Shown: positions 1-11,140 of the stretch, in pieces | Numbering within the stretch: position 1 is the first letter of the stretch | How the letters are laid out: each line of letters starts with the position of its first letter | NCBI GenBank assembly: GCA_964030475.1 | Contig: CAXIPT010000001.1 | Coordinates: 22,846,776 to 22,910,775, forward strand | Length of the DNA: 64,000 nucleotides | DNA from: Tethya wilhelma | Lineage: Eukaryota > Porifera > Demospongiae > Tethyida > Tethyidae | Direction: 5' to 3' | The notes under the pieces: generated by a model | What the model was told of the DNA's origin: nothing | Database searches by the model: none | Seen by the model: the letters and a program-made list of their open reading frames with translations, nothing else | Translations under genes and position numbers: made by a program

Positions 1-890
1 AAATGCTATGTGGTTTGTAGGCCAAAATGTACCGATCAGAATGCATTATACACTGCCATGTCCTTTGCACTAATTGATCTAATACCCAAATGAGGTATGT
101 AGTTCTAGTTGGCACGTGAAAAATATTTGGCCAAAATCCAAAAAAAATGTGTCTGTTTCTCTGAGTCCTAGCGATGTTTCAAACTCAAAAATACTGCTGC
201 TCTAGCTAGGTTCACAGTTAGACATTACTGGTGCTGATTCAGAGAGTCAAGAGTTCAGTATGTGAAGAATTTTTTCCTATGACCAATTAACGGTTCATAC
301 ATTTTATAATATTAAGAACACATAATTGTTTGCTCAGTGTCTTTATTTGTATGACAGTCAATGACAATTTTGTGTATTTTTGAACTGCGTGGGCTTAACT
401 AGGTTACCGTACAATATGAAGGCACCAAGGTGCTTAACCCTTGGCACCCTAGCAATACAATACATTGTCACACATGACAATCTAGCTTCCAGTACAGTAA
501 CAGTGGAGCCAGCAGAGGATACTAGCTACAATTACTATCATTTTAACCACTGATGAGGACGGATGCCCTGCCGGACCAGGAGGCTAGTAGTGGCAGCCTG
601 ACCGGCTACACAGAGAATACTTAGTCACTAACAATGATCATAGTTAAAGTACTAGCACTGTACTAGCTGGTAAGTTCACATAATATAAACATGACTCAGT
701 GATTGTTCATCAGCCTATCATCAGCTCTGTTATGCCTTGGATTCATTAAAAACATGCTTATAATATGCCAAAACAGCGTGATTAATAAGAGTATAGTACT
801 ATTGCATGCTAAACTTGCCTACAAAGTAAGTTTGTTGCCTCTCAACTCCTTCATGTGCTTCTGCCAAGTGAAAACTAGTCTATTCTAAAT
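1..890. other. Non-coding stretch, no gene seen
   Basis: No convincing exon was found on either strand. The only open frames are short and lack splice context or family similarity. The sequence is AT-rich and unique-looking. Confidence 0.5.
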
Positions 891-1175
891 AACACACACT
901 AAGAAATGGGCGTAAATAGCAGGTGTGGCCTCGAAGCTTATAGCGTTCAGAGAGGCTGAAAAGCCTCAGATCTCAGGAACTACATGTAAGGTTTTGTTAA
1001 ATGCTACATGTGATTTTTTTAGATAATATCGATTATTTTACCTTGGTGTGCCGTTTTTGAAGACTGGGCATTCCGTTCTTGAGATATACAGTGCAGAAAA
1101 AATCTGTCAGACAGACAGACAGACATACAAAACGACTACTGACCGTAACCCTTGATGCGCATGCGCGCGCCAAGG
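891..1175 (+). repeat. Dispersed repeat, copy 1
   Basis: This copy has the family signature: a 'GGTGTGGCCTC(A/G)AAGCT' block, then 'AAGCCTCAGATCTCAG', and ends in a short CAGA run, 'CAAAACGACTAC' and a GC-rich 'GCGCGCCAAGG' segment. Related copies lie at about 5226-5345, 8345-8640 and 23290-23425 (plus), and about 14920-15075 and 19840-20000 (minus). The ends are not sharply defined and no coding capacity is seen. It is probably a non-autonomous transposon or SINE-like family. Confidence 0.55.
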
Positions 1176-1203
1176 TTTAATAATTGTACAACAATGAATA
1201 TCA

Positions 1204-1682
1204 TTTGAACTTTCCCCTACACAATGATCTTTGTTTGAATCGCTGCACACGAATGCAGGCTGAGATCCAAGTGATTGAAGTGAGTAGCTATACTGTGACA
1301 GTGTAACACTTAAGTTTGAGTTAGAAAGTTAGCATGAGCAGTTAGCAATCCTATGACTGATGATGAGCTATAGCTAGCTTGTCACTATAAGCCTAAAAAT
1401 AAAGGCACTTGCACTGAGCAGCATGATTTGGAATTAAGCTAGTCAGTGACTTGCTCTACTTAACTCGGAGTCTCTGGCTCAGTGTTAAAGTTCAATCATT
1501 TACACTACTTTATTAAAGTTTATTTACAGGCCAAGTATATTACAGCTCATGCTAATTTACCAACTCATGCAACTCAAACTTCAGCATCACTGTAAAGCCA
1601 CTCACTTCAAGCACTTGGATCTCAGCTTGAGTTCATGTGCAGCAATTCAAACAAAGATCATTGTGTTAAGGAAAGTTCAAAT
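1204..1682. mobile_element. Foldback element with ~135-bp inverted arms
   Basis: The segment 1204-1339 matches the reverse complement of 1545-1682 with a few substitutions and small indels. Shared blocks include 'CAATGATCTTTGTTTGAAT', 'GAGATCCAAGTG' and 'TTAGCATGAGC'. The spacer of about 205 bp shows no gene. The structure fits a foldback MITE; no target-site duplication was established. Confidence 0.6.
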
Positions 1683-2757
1683 TTTTGTTTGATACAAGTG
1701 CATACATTGGTTTACAACTATACTGTAAACTAGTTGAGCCTGCGTAGTTCAAAACACACAAATTGCCATTGACTGCCATACAAATCAGAGTGGCAAGTAA
1801 GCAAAATTTTCATGCGAATGTGCAAATGCAATTAATTATGATGTCATGTAAGAGATGAAATTCCGCAGGCTCTAAAACGAAAGGTCTACAGCCAACTGTA
1901 AACTTTCATCTCAAATACAGTACTTTCAACGTAGTCAAGGAAACTTTTGCTATTCTACATTTTTTGATCTCTACTGCGGTTTGATTATGCAAACATAAAC
2001 AAGAGTTATTTGGGAGGTTTTGACAGGAACATGGGGGTGTGGCATCACTTCCAGTGTGTGATATGGCTTCATTTGTTGCAGTTGTTTTCAAAATTGCTTA
2101 GGCACATTATTAGCAAACCGGTTTGTAGTTAAGAAAAATGGCTTTGAACCACGGGTAGGCACTGCATTGAGCTACCTTAAGTCCCATCTTTTAACTCCAA
2201 AGTATACTTGGACACTTTTGCAAAAACCTGTTTTTTGAGGTGCAAAATGCTTAGGCACAATACAGCCTAACTAAGCTCTATTAAGAGAAAATACTGCAGA
2301 CTTGCATTCTAAGTGCATGTATAGTTTCATGGTTATCTACTTCGTTTAGTGAGATAATAATTTATTGTATAGCTTCAAAATGCAACAAGAAAGTCAAAAA
2401 AGTAAAATTTACCGCAAAATTGATCACAACCACCAAAATTTTGTATTGTTGTGATATACTAATTTTTTTTTACCTCTTTCAAGTTTTTAAGAGGTTTCAA
2501 GGTTAACTGAAGGTATCTCAGTCACAAAAAACTATTATAAGTACAAAACAAAAAATTTCCCTGACTACCTTGAAAACACTGTACTTCTCCCAATACTTTA
2601 TCCTGTTAGTGTAATTTGTGTAATTTAACAAATAGACAACACAAACACAAACTATCATGAAATTCATGTAATTTATATTTAACATACCCGTGCACATTTG
2701 ACTAAAGTTTACGCTAATAATCAACAAAAAAAAATAGGGTTTACTATAAATTGCACC
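1683..2757. other. Non-coding, downstream of the first receptor copy
   Basis: No gene is supported. About 1733-1880 has short inverted ends ('GAGCCTGCG' and 'CGCAGGCTC') that suggest a small decayed MITE; a related 'AGCCTGCG' block occurs near 18038. Because the receptor copy at 2758 is on the minus strand, its 3' flank lies here. Confidence 0.4.
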
Positions 2758-4587
2758 CTACTGTCCTGGTGGCAATAGGGGAGGATATTCATCACTGTGT
2801 CCAAACCGGTATGGCAGTGTCTCCACTGGTTCTAATTCTGAATAAGAGGCTTTAAGTTTATCTTTGAGAGTAAGAAACATTGATTTGAACCAATTCTGAA
2901 CACGTTTTGAAACAATAAGGGTAAATGCAAGTCCAAGTGCATAAACAATTGGTACAGCCATGACTGGTACAACAAGAGTACAACGAACAAATGTCATACA
3001 TTTTCTAGAGGAAACCTTGACTTGACAATAGTCAGGTATACCCAATAACAATGTACTCAATATTGTAAAGAACACCAGATCGACAAATGAATGCCATAAC
3101 AACTTGTATGGCCTCATAATAGCAATCCAAACAGCCACTGCAGCAAAAGTGAATCCAAACAAAGGAAAATATGTTGATCCAGTTTCAAAAACAAAAAGAA
3201 ATTGATTAAAAACTCTCAGACACAAGTAGAGAGCAGCAAAGTAGCGGCAGTCTCGAGGCTGGAGCTTGTAACAACCATGGAATGAGTCCATGAAGATGTG
3301 GAGTGGAAGACACCCAACATCAAAATGGTTCAAAACCTTGTGGAAACACCGACAAGGATAGAGACAGAGAAGAACCAGTGGGACCACGTTGAACACAAAC
3401 AACATCAACAAGGCTAGCACAGCATAAAGAATGTGATCCTTTCCAAAGTATTCATATGTTCCATCATAGTAGAGGTACTTCTGAGAAATGGGACCTCCAT
3501 TCATGTCATAGAGGCTGTTTGGAGTGAGAACCAGGAATGATACATTCAAGATCTTTACATAGGAAAGTAAAATGAATGTGGCAAATGCTCCAACTAGTGA
3601 TCTATTGATATCCCATTCATTTCGAATCAGAGCAAAGCACTTGTAGAAAGGACTCCAAAGACGAACAACTAGACTGGAATGATTGTGCAGCTTAACCAAG
3701 ATGTAAGTGACAATCACAAGAACCAAAGGATAGACAGCAATCAGATAATCTAGCATTAGAGTCTGGAGTAGAGTCAGTTTAGGATGCAAGCAAAATGGGT
3801 CATATATACCACGAAGAATGTCTAGATTCCACAAACTTAACACAGTGAAGTAGTACTGAAAATAGTATTCAGTTCTGGTAATTAGTCTAACAAACAGTGG
3901 TGTAGTTGCAAGTTGACAACATAAAATATACACCATTCAGTGCTCCTGATGTAGCTGATATTCTGAACAGTATGACTATACGATGTAAAAGAGAGTGAGA
4001 GGAAGAAATGCCACAGCAATGTACTTCAACCAGTTGTACTTGTAGTCTTTACATTCAACACAAGCCAAACTATAAGAGTAGACAGGATGGGAATATCCAT
4101 CCAAACATTGGCTGCACATTAGACCTGTGTTGTAATGGTATCGTGAAGGCACAATACGACTATAATATTTTTCAGTAAATTGGCACAAAATGGACTCATT
4201 TCTGTGTTCAAGTTTGGGCATTTTTAAATAGTTGTGATGAAACTTTCCGTCTCCAAAATAATTATACAGACAGTGACCTACTACTGTCCTATTGGACAAG
4301 TAGCTCATACAGTGGTAGAGAACAACATACACATCAAGTGTTTCCTGATCACAGTAAACTGCACTATCAACACCATTTCCACACTCACAATGACTGAAGG
4401 TATTGTTAACTTTTACTGGTGAAGTCCAAATGGGACAAGATCCATTGATATCAGAAGAGGATACAAAATGTATCACAACTGCTGCAACCAAAGAGAAGGA
4501 GGTAAGAATAGCTTCTTTCTTCATCCCAACACTTGTAGATCTTAGACTAACTACATACACAACGAACTGGGTGATACTACACGCCAC
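2758..4587 (-). pseudogene. Receptor-like multi-pass membrane protein, copy 1 (nearly intact, broken)
   Basis: Two frames give the whole protein. The N-terminal half (3976-4587, 203 codons) holds the signal region, the Cys-rich ectodomain and the first membrane segment. The C-terminal half (2758-3936, 392 codons) holds the remaining membrane segments and the tail ending YPPLLPPGQ. Compared with the intact copies, two small insertions near 3935 and 3975 (one base and two bases) restore the overall frame but leave a TAG stop between them, in the first membrane segment. Either this is a very young pseudogene or the bases are sequencing or assembly errors. The ectodomain reads CPIWTSPVKV, SHCEC, YHCMSYLSNRTVVGHCLYNYFG, then a copy-specific stretch, then NTGLMCSQCLDGYSHPVYS. 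Function is unknown; by architecture it is a cell-surface receptor-like protein. Confidence 0.75.
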
Positions 4588-5225
4588 CTAAGGTCTGCAC
4601 ATATATATAATATCATGAGATCCTTTTTAGACCAGCCACAACAGTATATATACAGTAGGCCTGTTAGTTGCTTTCAACTTTCAGCTCATTATCTATGATG
4701 CAATATTTTGACAAGTGCAAGTCACTGAAAATTGTTTGTTGACATTATACAAGTACTCATCACTACATATAGGGCACCATTCATAACAATGTGGGCACAA
4801 TAATAAGAAAGCACCACTAGCTAGTGCACTTATATGCATGACATGACATGACTTTGCTATAGATCCTGAACTATCATGAACAGTAATCCCACCCAGGTGA
4901 GGATTAGCTTTGAGATCATAACTCAGTGTTACTGAGGAAACTGCTATAAAGCACAAGCAGAAGAAGTCTATGACTGGACAATGAGCTATGCTATGATTAT
5001 ACTAGGCTGGAATGCTCAGTTGTAGTCAAAACAAACTCTAGGTAAGCTACTGAGTCTGCTGTAGTCAGTGCCCATGCAGCTAACAGCCAGCTACACTGAA
5101 AAATTATACATACCAATACGTGTATATATAACAGCAACCAAGTCTAGAATTTGTGATAAATGTTCACCGCATGATGATGCGATGGATGCTGTTGTTGTTG
5201 TTGGTTAGTGTTCTTTGGCAAGATA
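4588..5225. other. Upstream region of receptor copy 1
   Basis: This is the 5' flank of the minus-strand copy. No exon is visible on either strand and no core promoter element stands out with confidence. Confidence 0.4.
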
Positions 5226-5345
5226 GGCTAGTTAACGCACACTAGATCAATAGGTGTGGCCTCAAAGCTATATATACTTAAAGAAGTACAAAACTAACAA
5301 GGTCCAATTAACTCTTGCCACCTGGAAGTTGAGTATCTAAAGATT
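5226..5345 (+). repeat. Dispersed repeat, copy 2 (partial)
   Basis: Starts near 'AACGCACACTAGATCAATAGG' and continues through 'GTGTGGCCTCAAAGCT'. It shares this block with the copies at about 891-1175 and 8345-8640 but lacks the CAGA-run end. Confidence 0.5.
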
Positions 5346-5529
5346 AAGATGTGCAGCAGCAATCACAAGATGGCAGCTAATAGACAACCAAAAAGTAGCA
5401 AAAAAATACTGTTATACTATTTTTACTGTTTTATGCTTTTATTTGATTAACAATAAAAGTATATGTACATTGTCACAATAAACCATAAATTTTGATTTCA
5501 AATTTGATAATCTGAAAAAAAATTAGTAC

Positions 5530-5805
5530 ATTGCACCCTATTGTCCTGGTGGAACTAGGGAAGGATATTCATCACTGTGTCAAAACCGGTATGGCAGTGT
5601 CTCCACTGGTTCTAATTCTGAATAAGAGGCTTTTAAGTTTCTCCTTGAGAGTAAGAAACATTGACTTGAACCAATTCTTAACATGTTTTAGAACAAAAAG
5701 GTAAAGAAATAGTCCAAGTCCAAACAAAAATAGTACAGAGAGTCAGTAAACTATGATTGAACGGTATGCTCCTCAACGAACAGCTTTCATAAATAACAAT
5801 TTATA
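5530..5805 (-). pseudogene. Receptor-like gene relic, C-terminal end only
   Basis: The minus strand matches the last ~90 codons of the array genes (tail with SDEYPSLVPPGQ-like residues, GHSDEY, LEPVETLPYRF). It carries substitutions and single-base indels, for example an extra T near 5631. Homology fades past about 5805. No N-terminal half is attached, although a separate relic of the central part lies at 7062-7243, possibly from the same decayed copy. Confidence 0.7.
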
Positions 5806-6284
5806 AGTCATGTTTACAAGCTCTAGGTCAAGGCTTATATGCACACAAATTGCTAAATTTGAGCTCTTCACTTCAGTTGTTGTGCCAACAAGCAAATTCA
5901 TGAAGCATAGAGTAGAATAAATTTTAGCTGAACAAGTGTGTAAAGTCTCATTACTGTGAAATGAGCAGTTTTTTAAAATAATTAATAATGTGCAGTTTGG
6001 TCTCGTATTTATTTTGCTTGTACTTAATTCTTACAGCAATTCCTTTTGCAGATTCTTTTTGTATTTGTTTGTTTCACAGATCATATGCAGTGTGTGTGTG
6101 TGTGTGTGTGAGTAATCACTTTAGTACCTTATTAGTCTATTGAGCTACACCCATTTTCATTCACATGTTGCAAATGATGTTGTATACAAAAACGTAAAAT
6201 ATATTGGTCCCCTGAAGCATTATAATAATTGACATAAATTAGAGTGTATAACACAAAACGGTTACCAAATGTATATAAATGTAC

Positions 6285-6945
6285 AATGTTTGGAAGAACT
6301 TCACTGCTATTTCTGTAAAGGTTGATTTATTAAATTCTGTACCTAATATATAATTATTTGGAGATACTGTAACCACAGCCTCATTTCCAGTTACAATTTT
6401 TTTAGTTCTTAGCACAACAGATATGTATGTGCTTAATCAAACATGTCCGGTAATGATCGATATCGTCAGTGTTATAATCAATCCTAGTAGCACGCTGAAG
6501 TCACAAGAGTGACAGGCAATAGATTCCACTTAATTTAAAGTAAACTGACTTTTGCAATGAATCCAATTATTGCAGGTTTTCACTATAAAAGTTTCACAAA
6601 TCATTGTGTGAGTAGGTGAGTATAACGAGTTGAACAACTTTAGAATCATTTTCAAGACTATTGTACTCCTGGTCTTCTGAGTGGCACCACCGCATATAGT
6701 GAATGAACTGCACATGCACATTGCCCCTTGTTGTTCTCTGTTACAGTATTAACTTGACCTCATCATAGTTGGTTATGAAGAATCTGATAACTACTGCACA
6801 AACAGAGCAGCATTATGCTTCCTACATATTTTATACATGGTAATGTGATCCACTCAAACAATGTAATTATATATATCAGGTACAGAATTTAATAAATCAA
6901 CCTTTACAGTAATAGCAGTGAAGTTCTTCCAAACTATTATCAAAC
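6285..6945. repeat. Inverted repeat pair of ~70 bp arms inside the receptor array
   Basis: Bases 6285-6358 and 6868-6945 are reverse complements with few mismatches; shared blocks include 'TTTGGAAGAACTTCACTGCTAT' and 'GTTGATTTATTAAATTCTGTACCT' (quoted here in part only as landmarks). The right arm continues into sequence also found near 26300-26400, so it is part of the duplicated unit around each receptor copy. The ~510-bp spacer has no visible gene. A local inversion after duplication would explain this. Confidence 0.5.
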
Positions 6946-7061
6946 ACATTTTCCCACTTGTGAGTGGAAAGAGTGGTGATCGAATATTCAGAACTGTTAA
7001 CAATCCACTTACTTCCACAAATGTAATGCTAAAGGTAGTACTTTAGTTGAAAGTTACTTTA

Positions 7062-7243
7062 ACCAACAAATAGTGGTGTAGTGGAAAGACGAAATATAAA
7101 TTATACTCATTCAAATGGCCAAGATATTTTGAACAGTATAAAAAGCAGTTTACTTGTAGTCTTTACATTCAACACAAGCCAAACTATAAGAGTACACAGG
7201 ATGGGAATATCCATCCAAACATTGGCTGCACATAAGACCGGCT
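7062..7243 (-). pseudogene. Receptor-like gene relic, central part
   Basis: The minus strand encodes remnants of the GLMCSQCLDGYSHPVYSYSLACVECKDYK block and of the first loop, with deletions and frame breaks. It has no start, stop or complete domain and is the decayed middle of an array copy. Confidence 0.65.
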
Positions 7244-7249
7244 ACTGTT

Positions 7250-8340
7250 AAGTGGTATGGCAACAGCAGAGTGATATTGTGTCCATGACACATTCACCAC
7301 CATAATACTACACACAGATGCAAGCATCTTTGGGGCGAGCCTGAGTGCAGAGAGCTTGTATGTAGAGTGTGGTAAGTAGAAGCATATCTATAGTAGAAGT
7401 GGGCATGTAATTTTCTGGGTGAAACCTAGAAGTAGTTTTCTAATTTGATAATTCAATTATTTCGATTTTGACATGTCCGTATTTTGCCTTTATTCGTGAC
7501 GATCAAGTCCTATGGCTATATCATGCATGCATGGTGCAAGCAGAGCTTGTGGAGCGTTAAGCGAGGTTTATGCATCAACTCTGACTCTTTCTTGGACAAG
7601 ATGAGCATCTTTCTCAGTAGTTGTTTCCCTCAGGTGTTGCTGTTGTCGACGAGCTGAAAGTCTGTGTCTACGTCTTGAAACTTTGTTATCAGGCGTTTCT
7701 CTAGCTGTTTGTTTATATTTGATAATGGATAATGAAGAGAAAGCCATAGATAAAATAGTACTTCCGTTACTGCAAAACACGTGCTATATTGCACAATCAA
7801 TTTCAATAATGCAACACTGCATTTTAATAATTTGAATACATTCAATAAATGAAGGCACCGATGGTGCACAAGCCTCGGCACACTAGTACTATAGCGCACC
7901 GTCACATGCATATACTGTACATTATAAAAGATTACATGTATGAGTGTATCAAGAAACTAATCCAACTATGTCAGGTTAGCCACATAACTCTGTGATGAAA
8001 CAGAACAAGCAATGCATCATAGATACTTGCTCATCATGATTCACTGTCTGAGCATCATCTGAGCTGTTTCTCAGAATGTGTACTTGTAGCAAGTTAACCA
8101 GATGAGCTATACTTAGCAGCAATGCCATCCACTCATAGATATTTATCAAAGATGCACTCGAACGCTCAGCTGTTGTCACTAGCTAGCTATTGACCAAGGT
8201 CTAGACTGACTACCAGTGAAAAATCAGTAGCCATGCAGCTTAGCTAGCTGGCCACAACGAGCTAATACATTTATATACTTACATAGCAACTTCTGGATGT
8301 CTTGCCTAGTACCACTGACCAACAGCAACATCACAGCATC
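7250..8340. other. Non-coding spacer between receptor copies
   Basis: No gene is supported. The start (about 7240-7345, with 'GCAAGCATCTTTGGGGCGAG') is paralogous to 18275-18385, so the spacer was duplicated together with the receptor genes. Confidence 0.4.
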
Positions 8341-8344
8341 TGAA

Positions 8345-8640
8345 TTTCACACTAATTCTAGAAAACGCACACCAGATTAATAGGCATGGTCTCAAAGCTA
8401 AGCGCTCAAAAGAAGCACAAAAGCCTCAAATCTCAGTAACTACAGCGTTGTGAACACCAAAAAATAAACATCTACAAGATCATTCAGATTTATGAACGTA
8501 AGTACTATCAAATTTGTCGCTAGAGCTGCCTTTCTTGAGATTTCGATGGAACAGACAGACAGACAGACAGACAGACAGACGGACAAAACGACTACCGTAA
8601 TCCTCTGCACGTGCTACGCACGCGCCGAGGCTTAATGACA
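8345..8640 (+). repeat. Dispersed repeat, copy 3 with CAGA microsatellite
   Basis: Runs from 'AACGCACACCAGATTAATAG' through 'AAGCCTCAAATCTCAG' to a pure (CAGA)n tract at about 8551-8580, then 'CAAAACGACTACCGTAAT' and a GC-rich end. It has the same structure as the copy at 891-1175. Confidence 0.55.
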
Positions 8641-8998
8641 TGCAGAGTTTTCTAGATTGTGCACATGTGACTATAGCTACAATTATTCCCGATTTTTGGC
8701 AAAAAATTGTTGCAAATGATGTTGTATACACGCAAAAACGTAAAAAATATTGGACCAGGTCCCCTAAAGCTTTATAATAATTGACGTAAATTAGAGCGTA
8801 GAACACACAATGGTGACCAAAATAATTACAAATGAACCTTGCAAACTTACCATGCAAAAGGATATTTACTAAAAAAAAAGACAAAAAAACAACAACAATT
8901 GTACAGCAATCTGAAAAACTTTTATACTTAAGCAAAGCATTTACCTCATAAGAAACTAGTTTTGACAAAAAGAAAGTTCACTTTCAGTACATTGTGCT

Positions 8999-10765
8999 CT
9001 ATTGTCCTGGTGGTACTAGGGGAGGATATTCATCACTGTGTCCAAACCGGTATGGCAGTGTCTCCACTGGTTCTAATTCTGAATAAGAGGCTTTAAGTTT
9101 CTCCTTGAGAGTAAGAAACATTGACTTGAACCAATTCTGAACACGTTTTGGAACAATAAGGAAGAAAAATAGTCCAAGTCCATAAAAAATTGGTACAGAG
9201 AGCACTGGAACTACAACAGCATAACGAATGAAGGGGATGCTCTTCGAGGCAACAACTTCTAGATAACGATAATTGGCTTGACCCGTAAACACCATACTCA
9301 ACATTGTGAACAACAGCAGATCTGTAAATGTATGCCAGGCTGACTTGTATGGGCTCACAGTGGCAACCCAAACAGCAACTAAAGCAAATGTTATTCCAGA
9401 CAGAGGAAAGTATACTGGTCCAGTTGTAAAAGCAATAAAAAATTGATTGATAACTCTCAGAAACAAGTAGAGAGCAGCAAAGTAGCGGCAGTCTCGAGGC
9501 TGGAGCTTGTAACAACCATGGAATGAGTCCATGAAGATGTGGAGTGGAAGACACCCAACATCAAAATGGTTCAAAACCTTGTGAAAACACCTACAAGGAT
9601 AGAAACAGAGAAGAACCAGTGGGACCACGTTGAACACAAACAACATCAACAAGGCTAGCACAGCATAAGGAATGTGAGCCTTTCCAAAGTACTCATATGT
9701 TCCATCATAGTAGAGGTACTTCTGAGAAATAGGATCTCCATTCATGCCATAGAGGGTGTTTGGAGTGAGAACCAGGAATGATACATTCAGGATCTTTACA
9801 TAGGAGAGCAAAATAAATGTGGCAAATGCTCCCACTAGTGATCTATTGATATCCCATTCATTTCGAATCAGAGCAAAACACTTGTAGAAAGGACTCCAAA
9901 CACGAACAACTAGACTGGAACGATTGTGCAGCTTAACCAAGATGTAAGTGACAATCACAAGAACCAAAGGATAGACAGCAATCAGATAATCTAGCATTAG
10001 AGTCTGGAGTTGAGTCAGTTTAGAATGCAAGCAAAATGGGTCATATATACCACGAAGAATGTCTAGATTCCAGAAACCCAATGTTGCGAAGTAGTACTTA
10101 ACATTGTTGTCAATTCTTGTAATTAGTCTAACAAACAGTGGTGTGGTTGCAAGTTGACAACATAAAATATACCCATTCAGAGCTCCTGATGTAGCTGATA
10201 TTCTGAACAGTATGACTATGATGTAAAAGACAGTGAGAGGAAGAAATGCCACAGCAATGTACTTCAACCAGTTGTACTTGTAGTCTTTACATTCAACACA
10301 AGCCAAACTATAAGAGTAGACAGGATGGGAATATCCATCTAAACATTGGCTGCACATTAGACCTGTGTTATACTGGTAACGTGAAAGCTGAGTTGAACTA
10401 TAATAATTTTCTGTAAACTGGCACAAAGCAGTCTCATTTCTGTGAATAAGTCGGGGCATTTTCCAGTAATCATGATGAAACTTATTTCTACCAAAATAAT
10501 TATACAGACAGTGACCTACTACTGTCCTATTGGACAAGTAGCTCATACAATGGTACACTAAAACATACACATCAAGTGTTTCCTTATTACAATGAACTAA
10601 ATCATCAACACTGTTTTCACACTCACAATGACTGAAGGTATTGTTGATGTTTACTGGTGAAGTCCAAATGGGACAAGATCCATTGATATCAGAGGAAGAT
10701 GCAGCTATTGCTAAAACCTCAAAGAACAGAAAAATAGATTCTCTCTTCATCTTGACACTGTACAC
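8999..10765 (-). CDS. Receptor-like multi-pass membrane protein, copy 2 (intact)
   Basis: A single-exon frame of 588 codons. The start at 10765 gives MYSVKMKRES...; the Met at codon 6 is an equally good start because it directly precedes the hydrophobic signal region. The ectodomain (about residues 25-165) has conserved cysteines in CPIWTSPV, SHCEC, YHCMSYLSNRT, GHCLYNYFG, ALCQFTE, GLMCSQCLDGY and LACVECKDY, plus NRT-type glycosylation sites. Eight or so hydrophobic segments follow, with the conserved WNLDILRGIYDPFC, IRNEWDINRS, YYDGTYEYFGK and MDSFHGCYKLQPRDC blocks in the loops. The tail ends SDEYPPLVPPGQ. From memory, the C-terminal part resembles the multi-pass domain at the end of sponge and choanoflagellate proteins with a GLxCgqCxxGy motif before the first helix. 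Ligand and signalling are unknown. Confidence 0.85.
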   Translation of the reverse strand: MYSVKMKRESIFLFFEVLAIAASSSDINGSCPIWTSPVNINNTFSHCECENSVDDLVHCNKETLDVYVLVYHCMSYLSNRTVVGHCLYNYFGRNKFHHDYWKMPRLIHRNETALCQFTENYYSSTQLSRYQYNTGLMCSQCLDGYSHPVYSYSLACVECKDYKYNWLKYIAVAFLPLTVFYIIVILFRISATSGALNGYILCCQLATTPLFVRLITRIDNNVKYYFATLGFWNLDILRGIYDPFCLHSKLTQLQTLMLDYLIAVYPLVLVIVTYILVKLHNRSSLVVRVWSPFYKCFALIRNEWDINRSLVGAFATFILLSYVKILNVSFLVLTPNTLYGMNGDPISQKYLYYDGTYEYFGKAHIPYAVLALLMLFVFNVVPLVLLCFYPCRCFHKVLNHFDVGCLPLHIFMDSFHGCYKLQPRDCRYFAALYLFLRVINQFFIAFTTGPVYFPLSGITFALVAVWVATVSPYKSAWHTFTDLLLFTMLSMVFTGQANYRYLEVVASKSIPFIRYAVVVPVLSVPIFYGLGLFFFLIVPKRVQNWFKSMFLTLKEKLKASYSELEPVETLPYRFGHSDEYPPLVPPGQ

Positions 10766-11140
10766 CTAATCATTGCACACACAATTATAAATATGAAGAA
10801 AAAAACTTTTGAGATTTGAATCTGTGACTATACTTCTACACTGAATGGTTCACCATGGATACCAATAGTGACCAAGCAATGCATTTGTTAGTACAGTGTA
10901 ATTGGACACTAACAGAGACAATTATTGAAGCCACTCTATGTGCAGCACTTATAAAAAATCTACTGTATTTCATGAAGTTACGCTAATGCCAAGGGACTGT
11001 CTCAATTTCGGCGCATGACTACTTCATTTTTTATGCTCAACTCTTGCAATTTGCCAGCAGTCCAGTTTAAGTTACCTGCCTGTTATAGTTTACTTCACTG
11101 CTTAGCCAATTGATCAGAAGGAATTCAGTGAACCAACAGT
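10766..11140. other. Upstream region of receptor copy 2
   Basis: This is the 5' flank of the intact minus-strand copy. Nothing codes here and no clear promoter motif is seen. Confidence 0.35.

Noticed and set aside
1100..1135. Possible CRISPR-like short repeats (CAGA runs, also near 8551)
   Set aside because: Simple microsatellite without spacers; the window is clearly animal nuclear DNA.
9093..9554. 153-codon frame overlapping receptor copy 2 (and the same at 21107-21568)
   Set aside because: It is an alternative frame of the conserved C-terminal DNA. It recurs only because the paralogues are nearly identical.
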